NCBI RefSeq assembly: GCF_042242105.1
Contig: NC_092030.1
Coordinates: 1,933,501 to 1,997,500, forward strand
Source of the DNA: Pempheris klunzingeri
Taxonomy: Eukaryota; Chordata; Actinopteri; Acropomatiformes; Pempheridae
Length of the DNA: 64,000 nucleotides
Reading direction: 5' to 3'
The notes beneath the pieces were generated by a model. The model was not told the DNA's origin. It made no database searches and worked only from the letters and a program-made list of their open reading frames with translations. Numbering within the stretch: the first letter of the stretch is position 1; the number at the start of each line of letters is the position of its first letter. The translations under genes and the position numbers were made by a program. Below are positions 23,401 to 36,800 of this stretch, piece after piece.

Positions 23401-26400
23401 GTGTGGTGTGTCTAAAAGTCCTGGATTTTTTTCAGTCTGCTTGCACCAGCAACCCCTTTGGAATCCAGATTCCCCCTCTCCTGATTATGTGTGCATGTGT
23501 GCATACACGTTTGTGCACAAGTGTTTGTGCACGTGTATACGTGGTCCTCTCGGGGCACACCAGCCACAACTGCAGTGTTGTGTGGGTGTGTCGGTTGTCA
23601 GCCCTCCACTAATAACCCTCTGCCTCTTTACCTTGGTGTGTTTCATGCTTCCCCACAACAACAGTTGACAATAATGGGAAAAGATTGGCTTATAGGACCA
23701 GGAGGAAGTCATTTCTTGGCAGAACTGTTGAGAATATGTCAAATATTTACACATGCTGTTTATTATTCATATGTGATGTTACAGCTTTTAATTTTCTTTG
23801 CCTGGGAAAAGGCAAAACGATGGAAAAATTGGCAGCAAGCAATCAGTAGCACCATTGTACATACTGTAACAATCAATACCGATGCCTACGAATTTAATAT
23901 TTTCTTAATGAGAATGAATACAGCAGAGTCCCACTCTATTTCCTTCTCTCCAGATCAACTTTGATGATTTACGCTTGTTGCAGTCAGAGAATTTTCACAC
24001 TGGTGCAAGTTCTTCACAAGCACTTCCACATAACACAGTGATAGACTTTTCAGTGGCATGTGTTTTACACACAGGAGTGTTAGGCAGCGTTTCAGAGAGG
24101 CGGACATTGCAAGTAACATCATGATAGCTTATAAGATACACAAAATACATCATACAAAATAGATTCTGCAGCTGTACAGCTCAGTGTTTACCTAAAATAA
24201 AATCCATTTCCTCTCATTTCGAGGATGATTCCTCTAAAATGGTGGATGCCTAATGGTATTTACTTAATTTTTTCACTTGTTCCTGGCAAAATGCGTTAGC
24301 AGTCAGGATTGAGAATTGGTCGTGTGGTATAATGCCTTTACATTTACCAATTATTTAGACATTTTAAAAAGAACCATGCTTGTAATTTGTAAAACGATGT
24401 TTAGATTTTCTCTAAAGTCAGTCAGGAGCAGCTGAGTTGATAATTGGCCCATTAGATAAAAACAGCTTCTGCTTTGCTTTGTGTGAGTTTGATACCCTGT
24501 CTATCACATCGAGAAGGCAACATCAAACCATATGTAGCCCTCTTTGCTATGTTGGAGTTTGCTGATTTGCCTTGTTGAAGCGTGTTTGGTGTGTGCTGTG
24601 CTTTTATGACCAAAATGGATCCTGCACTGATTGTGAATAACCTCAATAACGGACTGAATGCTGTAAAGAAAATGTTACATGCACGTTTAAGTAGTTTGTG
24701 AGACACAATGTGAACGTTTTCAGTGACGTTCCTTTCTAACTTGTTTCCCCTCTCTTGTCTCTCTTCTCTCTATTTTAACATCCTCTCCATTTATCACTCT
24801 CCACACGTCTCTCGTGCTTCCTTTTATCCTCCTGTCGTCCGTGCCATCACTTCTTTCCCCTGTTCACTCCCTTATCTTATTCAATGCGTCTCACTACGGA
24901 GCCACATTCTTTCTACTCCTTTTTCTTTTTGCATTACCATTATTTCCTCCGCTTTCCGCTATCTTCCTTGCCACAGGTGGCAGCCCTGCAAGAGGAGAAG
25001 AGCAGTTTGCTTGCAGAAAACCAGGTACTGATGGAGAGACTTAACCAGTCTGACTCCATAGAGGATATAAACAGCCCTGCTGGACGCAGACACCTCCAGC
25101 TGCAGACACAACTGGAGCAACTACAGGAAGAAACTTTCAGGTGTGAAGCTGCTAGAAGGAGAGAGATTTTGTTATAAGAAAAGCAGGAGTTGAACTGACT
25201 GATGCTGATTTAATTCAAATGAGCATCCAAGGGCAAATTCCAGGCAAGCATGTAGGAGAAAGAAATATAATACTGGAGATCTTCACATTTGAAAGATGAC
25301 TATTGCTACTTATCCTTTCTAGGTTGGAGGCTGCAAAAGATGACTACCGGATCCGTTGTGAGGAGCTCGAAAAGGAACTCTTGGATGTAAAGTCGCAGAA
25401 TGAAGAGCTTACGTCACTGGCCGATGAAGCCCAGTCTCTTAAGGATGAGATGGATGTCCTCAGGTACGACGGGGATGCAGAATCTTGGCTCTCAACATAC
25501 TGACTGATTACCTGAGTAAAGCAAACTAATCCCTAAACAAGCAAAGAGATTCTTTGATGTGGCCCTGAAGGTGTAAGCGGTGATAAAAGCATTTATCCTA
25601 TTAGAGACCATATTAAATGAAAGTCATGTGAAAGCATTGGCTAAACATGACACCATTAAAGAGTGCCGCTCCAAAGGCCTGATGGGTGTGAACATCAGTC
25701 AGAAAACAAGTTGTACGGCAGAAACACCATCTTGTTATTCCAGTCTGCTGTTGTTGCAGGTCTGTTGCTTCACAAACGGAGCGCTGCTAAAGCTTCCTGC
25801 TACGTTTCCTTTCAAAGTGTAACATCACAATATGAAAGTGCCTGTTGTTTCCCTCCCAGACATTCATCAGACAAAGTGTCAAAGCTGGAGGCCTCAGTGG
25901 AACACTACAAGAAGAAACTGGAGGACATGGGACTCCTCAGGAGACAGGTAGACAGTCACACACCCACAGACGACAGCACCAGTTAATATATTTCCTGTGA
26001 GGAGTTCAGTCGAAGTTTAGTTTTACTCATCGCTCCCGTCCCCGCATCTATTTGTAGGATATGGTATTTGTATGTCCTAGTTAGACAGCACAAGTGGATC
26101 TTACATCCCTGTCACTATCTTCCAGAATAAGCTTATGGAGGAGAAGAACACAGTGTTGATGCAGACCAACGTGGGTTTGGAAGAAGAGCTGCGGAAGGCG
26201 AACGCTGCCAAGGGCCAGCTGGAAACATACAAGAGACAGGTACCGACCTGCAGCCATGTTGACTTTCACATGCAGTAACCATTATTTTATATAATACCCC
26301 GTTACAGTACTCACACATACGTAGATGTGTATTTTAAGTCCTCAGTAACTCCCCTTTTCTCTGCACAGGTGGTTGAACTTCAGAACAGACTATCAGAAGA

Positions 26401-29400
26401 GTCTAAAAAGGCCGACAAGATGGAATTTGAATACAAACGTGTCAAAGAGAAAGTGGACTCCCTACAAAAAGAAAAAGATGTACGTACAGTTGATTTTATT
26501 AACAGTTTTATTAACAGACTGTTGGATGATAAATGGAATCATAATCTAGCATTTTGTGTCATAACTAAGAAGAAACTAAGACCAAAGGCTGTAAATGCTG
26601 TAGAGTATTAGCAGCCCCACACTCTTTCTCTGTGGCAAACTTTCCCTCTATTTCCTTTACGTACTTTTCTCTCTCTCTCTCTCTGCAGCGTATGCGGACG
26701 GAGAGAGACTCTCTGAAGGAGACTATTGAGGAGCTACACTGTGTCCAAGCTCAGGAGGGACAGCTTACATCAGGTAAAGTAAACAACTGTCAACTAAATA
26801 TGACTATCTGAGTAGCTTATTGTAGTGAAGCCTGGCTAGTTTGATTCATCCATAATACTATCTGTTTGTTTCAGGTTTGTTCCCATTGGCCAGCAACGAC
26901 GGCTCTGACTCGCTGGCTGCTGAGATCACCACCCCAGAGATTCGGTGAGACTTTTGAACCCCACGCTTTGTTTCACTCTGGTGATCTTAAAAAAGAGAAG
27001 GAAGCGATAAAGAGTTGTTGATGGAATACAAGTATGAAACCATCGAACGTATTAATATTCAGGGAAATGAATGTAAAAACATCGTGCTTTACAGGATCAA
27101 AGTGACAAGGTCAGGGTTAACGTAAGGTAAGGGTTAGGCTTACTTAAGTAGTAGTTATAGTCAGGGTGTATAGTGTGTGTGTGTATAATATACAACATGT
27201 CTGTGGTGGCCACATGGTTTCTTGCTTCTTCCTTTTGCTCTCTGCTGTTTTACGGTAACTGAGTTTGCCTAAAAAGAGCTCGTCTATGAGTTATGTAATA
27301 GTTGTGTGTGAGTTACATCAGCCCGACTGCTGCTCTCCACGAGGGCTGGGCTTTCTGCTGGCAGCACACTGCACCTTGTGAACCAAAAGAAATGTGGAAT
27401 GTAAAATCCTAATCCAGGGCAGCTGCGGATCCTTTAAAAAGCCTGAGATTGTGTTGAATTCATATTTACTGTTAGAAGGCGTTACAAAGTATTGAATGGA
27501 TTAAATTCTGTTTGGGAAGGTTTAAAATCCACTTCAAGAACAAAATGCCTGAACATTTCATGTTTGAACTCAGTTTAGAGTCGACTTATCCTGCCACAGT
27601 TCGGCTACATTAAACATAGTATTAAGGATGTACTGTAATGTACTTTAACTGAACCAGTTATTGTCATTTTACCGACAGCATGTGGATCTGTAAGACTACA
27701 TTTTCACATGTGATGAATACTTTATCACAAAACCGGCCTTGGGTTTAATTAAACAGTGGTGTTAAAGTCTTAAATTTGACTTGCTCATAGATGTTGACAT
27801 CCTAAACTTAACAGAGCGATAGCCGATTGTGTGTGGGGGGGGTTCCACGCTCGCCCAACGCTGCAGCCTCTAATCCTTAGTGTGACCTTTGACACGGAAC
27901 AAACTGAACCTCAAAGCTCCCACTAATTTGATGGCTGTGTCAGCATTTCTGTTTGTGTACAGATCCAACAACTAACATCACTTTTGAATTAGTGGAGGAT
28001 AAAATCTGCCGTAAGACAGAATTTAAGGCGTGAAGCATTTTCAATTTAAGTTTCTGGCCCTGAAATCTGTCTGTGAAGGGTTCTTAATAGTGCTGACATT
28101 CAGGTAGCTTATGCAGGATACTGTGGTTTAAACAGTTACTCGTTATCTTAATTATCTTGGCTGTTGTGTATACATGCAGCGCATTATGGCCGTTGATGAT
28201 GAAAAAAATGACAGAGCCAGTTTTTTCTAGTGACTTTCATCTTAAAGAATATCAGATTTTTTCTCTTGTACACTTTAAAATCTCCGAGAAGATCAGTTTC
28301 TTTACTTCAGTTACCGCAGTATTCATTACCATGTAGAGGTAGAGTAACGAAAGGTTGCCGTGGCCTGAAGTGATGCCATATCATACAAGCTTTGGAAAGT
28401 GGAAGGAAGATGTCGCAATAACAACGTTTCATGTCAGATATTTAAAGAGAAGAACTGAGTGTGAAATACAAGATTTATACCTGAGTGCTCTGGTGATTCA
28501 CGCCATTATGTCTGTTTGTGCCAGTTCAGCAGTGAGTGTGAATAACTGAGCAGATTCAACCTGTTGCTTTTTTAAGCAGCATCTGGAATTGATTTATGCC
28601 AGTCACTATTCTGTAAACTATAAAAGTGCCAGAAGAACAGCTGGAAGTGTAGTTATTCCTGCAGAGTAGGAATCAGAAGACCAGCAGAAGAAGTCTGGTC
28701 GTGTAATATTTGACCAAAAAAGCCGTATTTGACACTCTTTCCAAGTCTTCCTTTACCCTCTCTGGTTCAGCCTTCGCTAGCCAGCAGCTGTGAGTTCGTC
28801 TGGAAACATTTAGTCTGTTCTCTGGTTGGAAAAGGACCAGCAGCCACACCCTAAAAAAACACAGGATCCACGAGAAAGATTGTGCTCCATCAAACAACGG
28901 GTCCAAACTCTGTTCAGTAGATGGATTAAAGGGGGAAAGCACATCACATCGACTATAACTATTCATAAAAACAAATAAAATCATCAAAATGGACAGTTTA
29001 CCTCAGTATAAAGAGACTCAGCTTTCATTTTCACCCCTCTTTGTCCCATGTGCAGTGTCGTGCTTGTTTTTCTAGGTTTTATTTTTCATTCTTATTCCAC
29101 AGCACACTGAAACCACGACCAATACACTGCCTCTCACAACCGTGTTGTAAAGAGCATTTTTATCAGCCCTGCTCCAGACTGCTGAGAGGAAACATGGGGA
29201 CTGACAGGGTGTTGGCATTAAGGCAATAAACTTTCATAGAACTGAAATAAAGCTGTGTAACGACATAGTTTTATCATTATCAGGAGAAATATGATCAGTA
29301 GAGGGCACGGTGCCAGATATAGAGACCGCCCTCTACTATGCAGTAGTCTTGTTGGACATGTTTTAGTATTTTACTGTGTGTAAAATAGATTATTTAGTGC

Positions 29401-32400
29401 TAAGAAAATGACACTCACTCAGATATGATCATGTGTACAGTGCTGAAGTATAGTTTAATTCTAACAAGCAGTTTATGTCTGTGTGTGTCTGTTGCAGAAT
29501 TAAAGGCAATGCTAACGCTAACACAGTGTTTGGGTGATAAGATGACTATAAGGCGGTCAGACAGTTAACCTGCAGGTGGTGGAGACATTAATTAATGACA
29601 TGCTTCTACTGATCAATCCAGGATTTGTAACACAGAAACAGTTGATGCATTTGGACTTGATTTGTGTCAGTGGTGCACAGTTAGTGCCGAAGAGAAACCT
29701 GAGACAGATATGAACAATACATGCATGTTGGAATGACTTACTGAGGTAAATTCCCTACGGGGATGGTGAGAACATGTGTGTGATAACTAGTACTGTAATG
29801 AACACTTGCCTCTGTCCAATGTGTCTTCACAGAGAGCATCTGATTCGTCTTCAGCATGAGAACAAGATGCTGAAGCTGGCCCAGGAGGGGTCAGACAATG
29901 AGAAGATCGCACTGTTGCAGAGTCTACTGGAGGATGCCAACAGAAGGAAAAATGAACTGGAGACAGAGAACAGGTCAGCGAAGAGCACTGAAACATCTCT
30001 TATCTCATTGTGCTCAATATCTTATTGTAATTTAATGAAAACATAGCAAAGAGAATATTTTACTGGCTAAATTCTTTTGGTCTGTTCATGTAGTTTCCCA
30101 GTGTTGAAATGTGGATCAATCTCCCGTTTCCCTACAAAGATTTTCTTTGTCTATGCTGGAATTTCAGTCAATGACCATTCAGTGAGAAGCTGCCTCTCCG
30201 ATGTTTTATCTCCCTCTGTAGCATCTTGTCAAACAGGTCTTGTGTGCTTATTCTTATCTAGGTTAATCAATCAGCGCCTGATGGAGGAGCAGAGTCAGGT
30301 AGAGGAGCTACAGAAGAATCTCCAAGAGCAGGGCTCCAAAGCAGATGATGTGAGTAATGAGATGTGTGTGTGTGTGTGTGTGTGCTATCAGCTGAAATGT
30401 TGGCAGCAGCCACAGAAAGTCAAATTAAACCATTACACCACACTTGGTGAATAAACACGGTCACTGCAGCACGCCGCTGCTCCTGCAGGCTCGTGGTTCT
30501 GATGTTTGATTTTAAAAAGTGAAAAGGCAAACTGAGTTAACAGTTTGTGTTTATACAAACATGCAGGACCCAGATTTCCTTTTGTTTTAACTAACTCTTC
30601 CTAACTTTAACCATTTCTAACACACATTGGATGCTTGATCATGTTGTTTTTTGTTCGTGTGTGTGCTTTTACATTATTTCCAGCCTAGATAGTGTCAGTA
30701 AATTCAACGTGAGATCAGAGCGCCGTAAATTTGTTCCAGTCCCTACTAACACTTCACTTATGTTCATCATGCTGAAAGACAAAAGGGGAAGTTTTCATCG
30801 CTTTCTTCTCTGTTCCTTGTCTCCTTCAAACTAGTTCCTAGTAGTGGGCAACTGGTATTTAGGAAGACGAGGTTTGGAGCGTCTCCCAAGAAGGTTCATG
30901 TGTGAGAGAGAGCTTGCATGCAACGCCTTCTGTCATCAGCTGCTATGATTCTCCACTACATAATTAACGCTAATTTAAAATACTAAACACTTCTTCCTTT
31001 TGTGGGGTGTCTGGTTCTGCTCCTGCCAGCCTGTGTAGAGTTTGCATCCCTTCACCAACATTATCAGTCTTGTCTTAACTGTGTGTCTCTTCACCCAAGA
31101 TGAGTGGTACACTTGTGTTTTATAGATGCAGTACAGTTTAGAGAAAAGCAGAAAAAGGAAAAACGGACTTCCTCTATTTAATATCACAATTATGGAGGGA
31201 TGTTATGTGTAGTACAGTTTCAGTCATGCACTGTTGAACTGGTGTGTCTGGTGCAAAGATGATGACAGGTTATGTCATGGATGTGAAACGGTCCACATAC
31301 GGCAGGTCTGTGATTCTTGCCGATCTTTAAAATAGTTTTCATTTCACGTTTTCTTTTCAAATAATGCTTCCTGTGTCAGACTATAGTAAGTATAACTTTG
31401 TGATTCCTGACAAATTCCCCCTTTTAGACAAATGTGTAACAACTCAGAATGTAACAAATTTATTATTATTATTATTATTATTATTTTAACTTAATATTAT
31501 AATAATTTAAAGACTGTGCACAACGTGATGCTGATGCTGTGTAATATACATCATACATCTCTACACAATACAATATAGTTTCTTTGCAAGTAGAACTACA
31601 GAATCTGGTCAGAAACGCCTCAAGAATCATTGATTTCTAACCTCGCACTGAACACTTGAGTGCCTTTTACGCATTTGTTACACTGAGTTGCGGCACATAA
31701 GTAAGAGTTACTCTTTTCCTTGCGAGGTGTCGGGATTCTGCAGGTGTCTTTTTCCTGTGAGAAATAGACTCCTCTTTAATCATCCTCTGCGTGTAGAGTT
31801 TTCCTCTTTGTAGAAATCTGTCTTTCCTCGTTCCCTGATTCTGTCTGATTTGTAGTTTGGTGATAGATAGACACAGGATCTTTTGACACAGTATGCTACC
31901 ATCACGATAGCCTTTTCCAAACATTATCTGCTCTACACTTCCCTCTGCTGGATGAGGAGGGAAATGTGCCTAGACTAGAAGGACACTGTTTGTCTCCTTG
32001 GAGGTTTCTAGATTGTTTTTTTTTTTGATAATTTTGAAACAAGTTGTATCTGTAGGTTTCCTATGTTGTAATATAATGTTGAAAAATGTCATAAAACACA
32101 TTCTTTGTCTTTTTTAGTCTTCCATTCTGAAGAAGAAATACGAGGAGCACATGTAAGTTATCATCTTAAAGACCCAGAAGTGCAGTGTGCTTGGCCAGAA
32201 TAACATAAAACTTAATTTAAGTAATTAAAATGTCGTCTTTATTCAGTGCTGGTATGCTTTCCATGAAATATATTTGATGTTGGTGCTTTGTGTTGTTCGT
32301 CAGGGAGAAACTACGTGAGTTGAACAACGAGTTACTGAAGAAAAACTCATTCATTGACGACATGGAGCCTAAATACAACGCTAGCTGTGAGTATGGAGCT

Positions 32401-33803
32401 CTGTTGAAGCCTTGTGACCTTCATTCTCCTCCTCCATCTGTTCGAATCGTTTTCTATAACAAAAACCCTTTGTGTTCCATCTCAGCCCAACGAGTGGAGG
32501 AGCTGGAAGAGGCCTTGAAGAAGAAAGATGAAGACATGAAACAAATGGAGGAAAGATATAAGAAGTACCTGGAAAAGGCCAAGAGTGTGAGTATATTTTT
32601 ATCACCAAGAACGACTTCAGCTGATGTATCTTCTGCACCCAGTGATGCTTGTGGGAGATGTGGGTCAGCGACAAGATGTTGGGATGTGACTGAATGTTTC
32701 CTCTCCAGGTGATCCGGACCCTGGACCCCAAGCAGAACCAGGGTTCAGGTCCGGAGGTCCAGGCCCTGAAGAACCAGCTGCAAGAGAAGGAGAGGATGCT
32801 GCACTCGCTGGAGGTAATTAAGTGTCAGAAGAACTAGGTGGTCTGTGAAGGAAAGGAGTGGACACCATCCGTGTGTTGTAGTTCAGAAGTACCTGCATTG
32901 ACTGCTCGTTTGGTGGATTTGTGTTTCCTCCAAACAGAAAGAGATGGACAAGACAAAAGGCCAGAGAGATTACGAGGAGAAACTGATTGTGTCCGCCTGG
33001 TACAACATGGTAAGAAGATCCTGCACAGCCTGAAACCAACTCCATCTGTCAAGTGTCATGATGCACAAAATATCTAAAACTGTGACAATTAGTTTATCAA
33101 AACAAAAGTATCTGGCAACTTTTTTGATAATATTCTGGGGATTTGGACTGTTGATAGGAGAAAAGGGACATTTAATGTTGTCACATTGTGCTCTAGAATA
33201 ATATAATGGGCCAAATGTTAATCAATTAAAGGAGCAAACAATCCTACATCAATTGATAAGTGAAAATAACTCAAAGATAGTAATTAGCAGTAAAACATAG
33301 AATAATGACCCAAAGCACTGAAAACCACTGACTGATCTAGACATCATTATACTTTGTTGTTACACATGATCCATTTTTCAATCTGGACGCTTTAGTGATT
33401 CCACTTTTCAGTAAAGGTTGTCTGGAAAAATAAATCCCAATCGTTTGTCATGCATGAAGGCATTTCAGCCACTAGAGGGCAGCATATGCTCCTCTGTGAG
33501 CTCATGACAGTATTGGCTCCACTGAACGTTTAGTCAGTGAGTTGGTACGTCGGCACTAATCTTTTATTTGAGCTAATTCTGCTTCCTGGTGCATCAGCTG
33601 TAGTGGACTGAGGCCATATTGTGCCACTGAGTCTTACTACTTCCTACCTTGTCTTTTCCCAGGGGATGTCCCTGCAGAAGAAAGCGGCCGAAGACAGACT
33701 CGCCAACACTGGTTCTGGTCAGTCCTTCCTGGCCCGGCAGAGACAAGCCACCAGCACACGCCGCTCCTATCCAGGCCACGTCCAGCCTGCTACCGCAAGG
33801 TAG
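14464..33803 (+). CDS. hook3: Hook microtubule-tethering protein 3
   Basis: A cytoplasmic dynein-dynactin activating adaptor; it links cargo through the FTS-Hook-FHIP complex. Coding exons: 14464-14520, 21013-21098, 21301-21373, 21656-21706, 21888-22020, 22168-22235, 22361-22423, 22525-22608, 24977-25140, 25323-25463, 25860-25947, 26126-26239, 26369-26479, 26689-26773, 26875-26944, 29833-29973, 30262-30349, 32118-32152, 32304-32386, 32486-32586, 32709-32813, 32938-33009 and 33663-33803. The total is 2154 bases, or 717 residues (human 718). The N-terminal Hook domain (about residues 1-160, including GDNWRLK, NDFTLPDVNLIGEHSDAAEL and MMMEESVQHVVMTAIQELMS) binds the dynein light intermediate chain. 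Coiled coil fills about 170-550. The C-terminal region ends SYPGHVQPATAR. Every exon joins in phase with no stop. Exon 12 reads NKLMEEKNTVLMQTNVGLEE, slightly diverged from human. The closeness to human HOOK3 separates it from HOOK1 and HOOK2. Confidence 0.97.
14930..14950. repeat. TCTG microsatellite in hook3 intron 1
   Basis: A short run of TCTG units in a pyrimidine-rich stretch of the 6.5-kb first intron. The rest of that intron (14521-21012) shows no exon that I can support. Confidence 0.6.
16500..16610. repeat. Interspersed repeat fragment in hook3 intron 1
   Basis: The words GACTGTATATAAAGATGGAT and GACACGTCTCCG match a repeat commonly met in teleost genomes. A reverse-complement relative with a TATATACGGTCTATG core is at about 51290-51350 in this window. 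Confidence 0.45.
20977..21006 (+). repeat. TG microsatellite abutting the hook3 exon 2 acceptor
   Basis: Ten TG units (20977-20996), a CG, and four more TG units run up to six bases before the exon at 21013. They occupy the place where a polypyrimidine tract would normally sit. Confidence 0.85.
23291..23353 (+). CDS. hook3: Candidate in-frame cassette exon of hook3
   Basis: In the intron between exons 8 and 9 there is a 63-base segment with an AAAG acceptor and an AGG|GTAAAT donor. It is a multiple of three, phase 0 at both ends like its neighbours, and free of stops. It encodes 21 residues (ALHVQEERDRLRLEF, then NELEER) with the charged, leucine-spaced look of coiled coil, matching the part of the protein where it would fall. 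Inclusion would give 738 residues. It is absent from the human HOOK3 sequence as I remember it. Its use is inferred, not shown. Confidence 0.45.
30362..30384 (+). repeat. GT microsatellite downstream of the hook3 exon 17 donor
   Basis: A run of about 11 GT units starts 13 bases after the exon end at 30349. A shorter GT run (about 22037-22050) lies in the same position after exon 5. Confidence 0.8.
31459..31485. repeat. TTA microsatellite in a hook3 intron
   Basis: About nine TTA units lie in the intron between exons 17 and 18. The rest of that intron holds no recognisable exon. Confidence 0.8.
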
Positions 33804-36800
33804 ATGGCGGCAGGGCTGAAACATACCGCGACAAACTACCTTACAAATCTCCTGAACTTACAGTAGATGTGCCCTTTTTGAGGCGCACTATTTCCATTCA
33901 TTTCTAATGGACGTTCTTGTTTCCCTGCATTCTGCCTATTGATTTTCTTTTCTTCTTCTTGATCAGATCCATGAGGTAGAGATGCCAGGCAAGGCTGCCC
34001 AAATCTCGCATCACTTTTTTTCCTGACTAAGCATATTTTACCCTGACTCCTGTGAAGACAGGCCTCTGCCCTTTTCACACGCCAGCATATTTGATAGGGT
34101 CTGACTAATCACCCCAAACACCCCCTCTTCCTCCCTCTCAACCGCTGACCTTCCTCAGCCTGTACTATGTGGCAAACGTTTGCCAGGCAGGTAATCTGGA
34201 CCCCCACGGCAGAGAAGAATTGCATCTCCCTGACAAGCTGCTGTCATTTTTTTATAGAGGAACCGCTCTGCCTGCTCATGCAGTATTCATGCACATCTCT
34301 ACCTGTGATTGCATTTAAGGTTCAGCCTGTTGTCAGAGTTTCTGTGTTGTGTCATCTGTGATAACTCTTACGATATAGCTTTAAGCAGGTAACAACAATT
34401 TTAATTTACATGCGTCAGAGTTTGAATTCAGTTTTTTAAATGGGGACAAGCGGCTCCTCTGCCCTGTCATGATGTCTGGATCTGCAAATGTGGATCATTG
34501 TTGAGCAACAGATACAGATGCACAGGAAGAAGTACAGTCAACACGTGAACATGTTCCATTTGCAACGCAGCAATAATTGTGAATGGTCATTTCTCCCAAG
34601 AAAACCACCAAGTACTACTAAGTGCTCCAGCTGCTTCAGTTGTTTCAGACGCTGCGGTCTGTGGATTGTGTCAAAGATCATCACACTACAGAACTGTAGA
34701 GGCTGGTTTTTGTCGTCTTTCTTAAAGTGCCATCGTCAAAAGGTGTTAGCTTAACCAGCGTCTACCAGGTTGTCTCAGACAACTCTTTATGTGCCATAAT
34801 GTTAAAGGTAAATGTACGAATCACAATATTTGATCAATATTATCCCTGTGCAGCTCAGTGCAGGTGACTGGATCGTTTTAGAACAGTTAGATGTCTGTCA
34901 TAGTGAAAGAGGTTTTCCCAGGTGTGTTTAAAAGTCGTTACACAGAATCACCTGTGTCACTTTAAGTAGGAATCTGAAGTAGGTGTGTTTGTTGCAGCTG
35001 TTCCTGTCTCCTCTTTAACCCATTTTTGTTCCATTCTGTTCACATTGTCATTGTTTTTAACGACCTTATTAACATGATGGATCTTTAGAAGTCCTGAAAT
35101 TAACCCTGTTCACTTTCTGTGTGTGTCTTTAGACCATGGCCAGAATTTCAGGCTGAACGGCCCCATCGTCTGACCGTTGTCTCTCTCTCTCTCTCTCTCT
35201 CCTCCCTCAACAGCAATGTCACTGCATGACTGGTGCACCAATGAGCTGGCCAGGTGTGGCGTGGCCTGGCCCGTCTTTGGCCGCCTACACTGGGCCAGGT
35301 CGACGCACGCGATGCATGAACGAACTGCCTGCCTACTGTTTGCATGACTTTGCATTGACTCGAGCCTTCGAATAACCAGCGCACCAGCAGCAGCATGAGC
35401 ACTAACAACCCTCTGCAGTGTCATGCATCGTAACCTTCAGACAAGCCTGTGGAGGGACGGGGTCGGAAAAGAAATCCCTCACCCCCCTCTCCCCTTATTT
35501 AACTCCTTTCCACCCTTCCAGCTCCTCACTCCTCATGTTCTCCTGCTCTTTTCTTTGCTCTCCATCCCTCCTTTCCCCTCCCTTCCCCCTTACTCGTCAT
35601 GGACATGCCTGCTTGTGCTTCCTCACCACATTGAGTCCGTGACAATTCACCCTGTGCTACAAACACCCAGGACAGGGGCAGAATATCATAGTACAGTCTG
35701 TCAATCCAGCAGCTCTATTCTATCTACTCTCTGTAGTACTCGTGTGTGAGCGTGACAGCGGCCGGCTGCGTCAGGATACCTCAGTGACATATTTCCACGT
35801 ATCTGTTTTCATGGACATGGCTGGAGGAGAGTTGGCACCCGTGTGAGAGACATATTTGAGAGGCGTTTCCTGCAAATCAGTCTGCATAACAAACTAAAAA
35901 AAGGAGTCGGCTCCCCTTTAAACTCCGAAGTGTGTATCTCCTGCAGTCCTGCTGCCCAGCCTGTCCTCAACATGTTGCTAGATGGCATTTTAGAAGTGGT
36001 TTTACCTCAAGTATTAGTGAGTTCTGCAAGTTTTGGACTAAAGGAGAGTTTATGGGGCATTACTGTGTTGCCCTATAGGCCTTTGGACAGTTTGCAGTAG
36101 GAGCCCAGGATGGCAAAATAATAGTTTTTAAAGGAATAACATTGTTACAGATATGCTTTTATGCAGGATAAAAGCCCCCATTAAGCCTACTTGCACTTCT
36201 TCTTGAGATGAAATCTAATGTCGGTGCAGCGTCTCGATAAATTCGGTGCACATCTATAGTATTCAGATGTCTGTTATTTGTCCAAACAGCAAATAACATG
36301 TGGAGCCAAAAGCAGTTTGAAAGAATCATTGCTGAAAAAAAAAAAAATGTACAAAAAAAACAAGGCCATGAAGTCACTGTGCATTAGCTCACACAGGCTG
36401 ATGCTCAGTGACTTCATGTGGACGAAGCATTTTAGAAATGTAGAAAGGGAAACCACTGCAACAGATCACCGATCAGACTGATATCCAATAGCAGGCAGCT
36501 CACAGTCGTCCTGCCTCACAGCGTGTGGTTAATGCAAGTTAATGGCACAGTTAGGTGTTTGGCATTAATTGTTGATAAAAAGAAGTCTGTTCCACAAATG
36601 ATAGTGTGAGCAGGAAAACCTCACTTGGTGTTACTGGAAGTCTTTCTGTACATTTTGTGTAGCTTTTTAAATTAAATGTCTTATTTAAATTTTATTTCCA
36701 GAGCTTATTGACCTGATGTGGACTAAAGTAAGGACCTGAGGATATATGCATGTTACAGGCATAAATGCATACGTTCTGTCGGATCAGAGAGATGGTTGAA

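Noticed and set aside
23201-23964. Two overlapping frames of about 155 codons in a hook3 intron
   Set aside because: They are chance open frames. Only the 63-base piece at 23291-23353 has splice signals and fits the hook3 frame.
29299-29337. Hairpin GTAGAGGGC ... GCCCTCTAC as a miRNA or regulatory RNA
   Set aside because: Nine-base arms with a 21-base loop are too short for a pre-miRNA, and the CTCTAC words are common in fish repeats.
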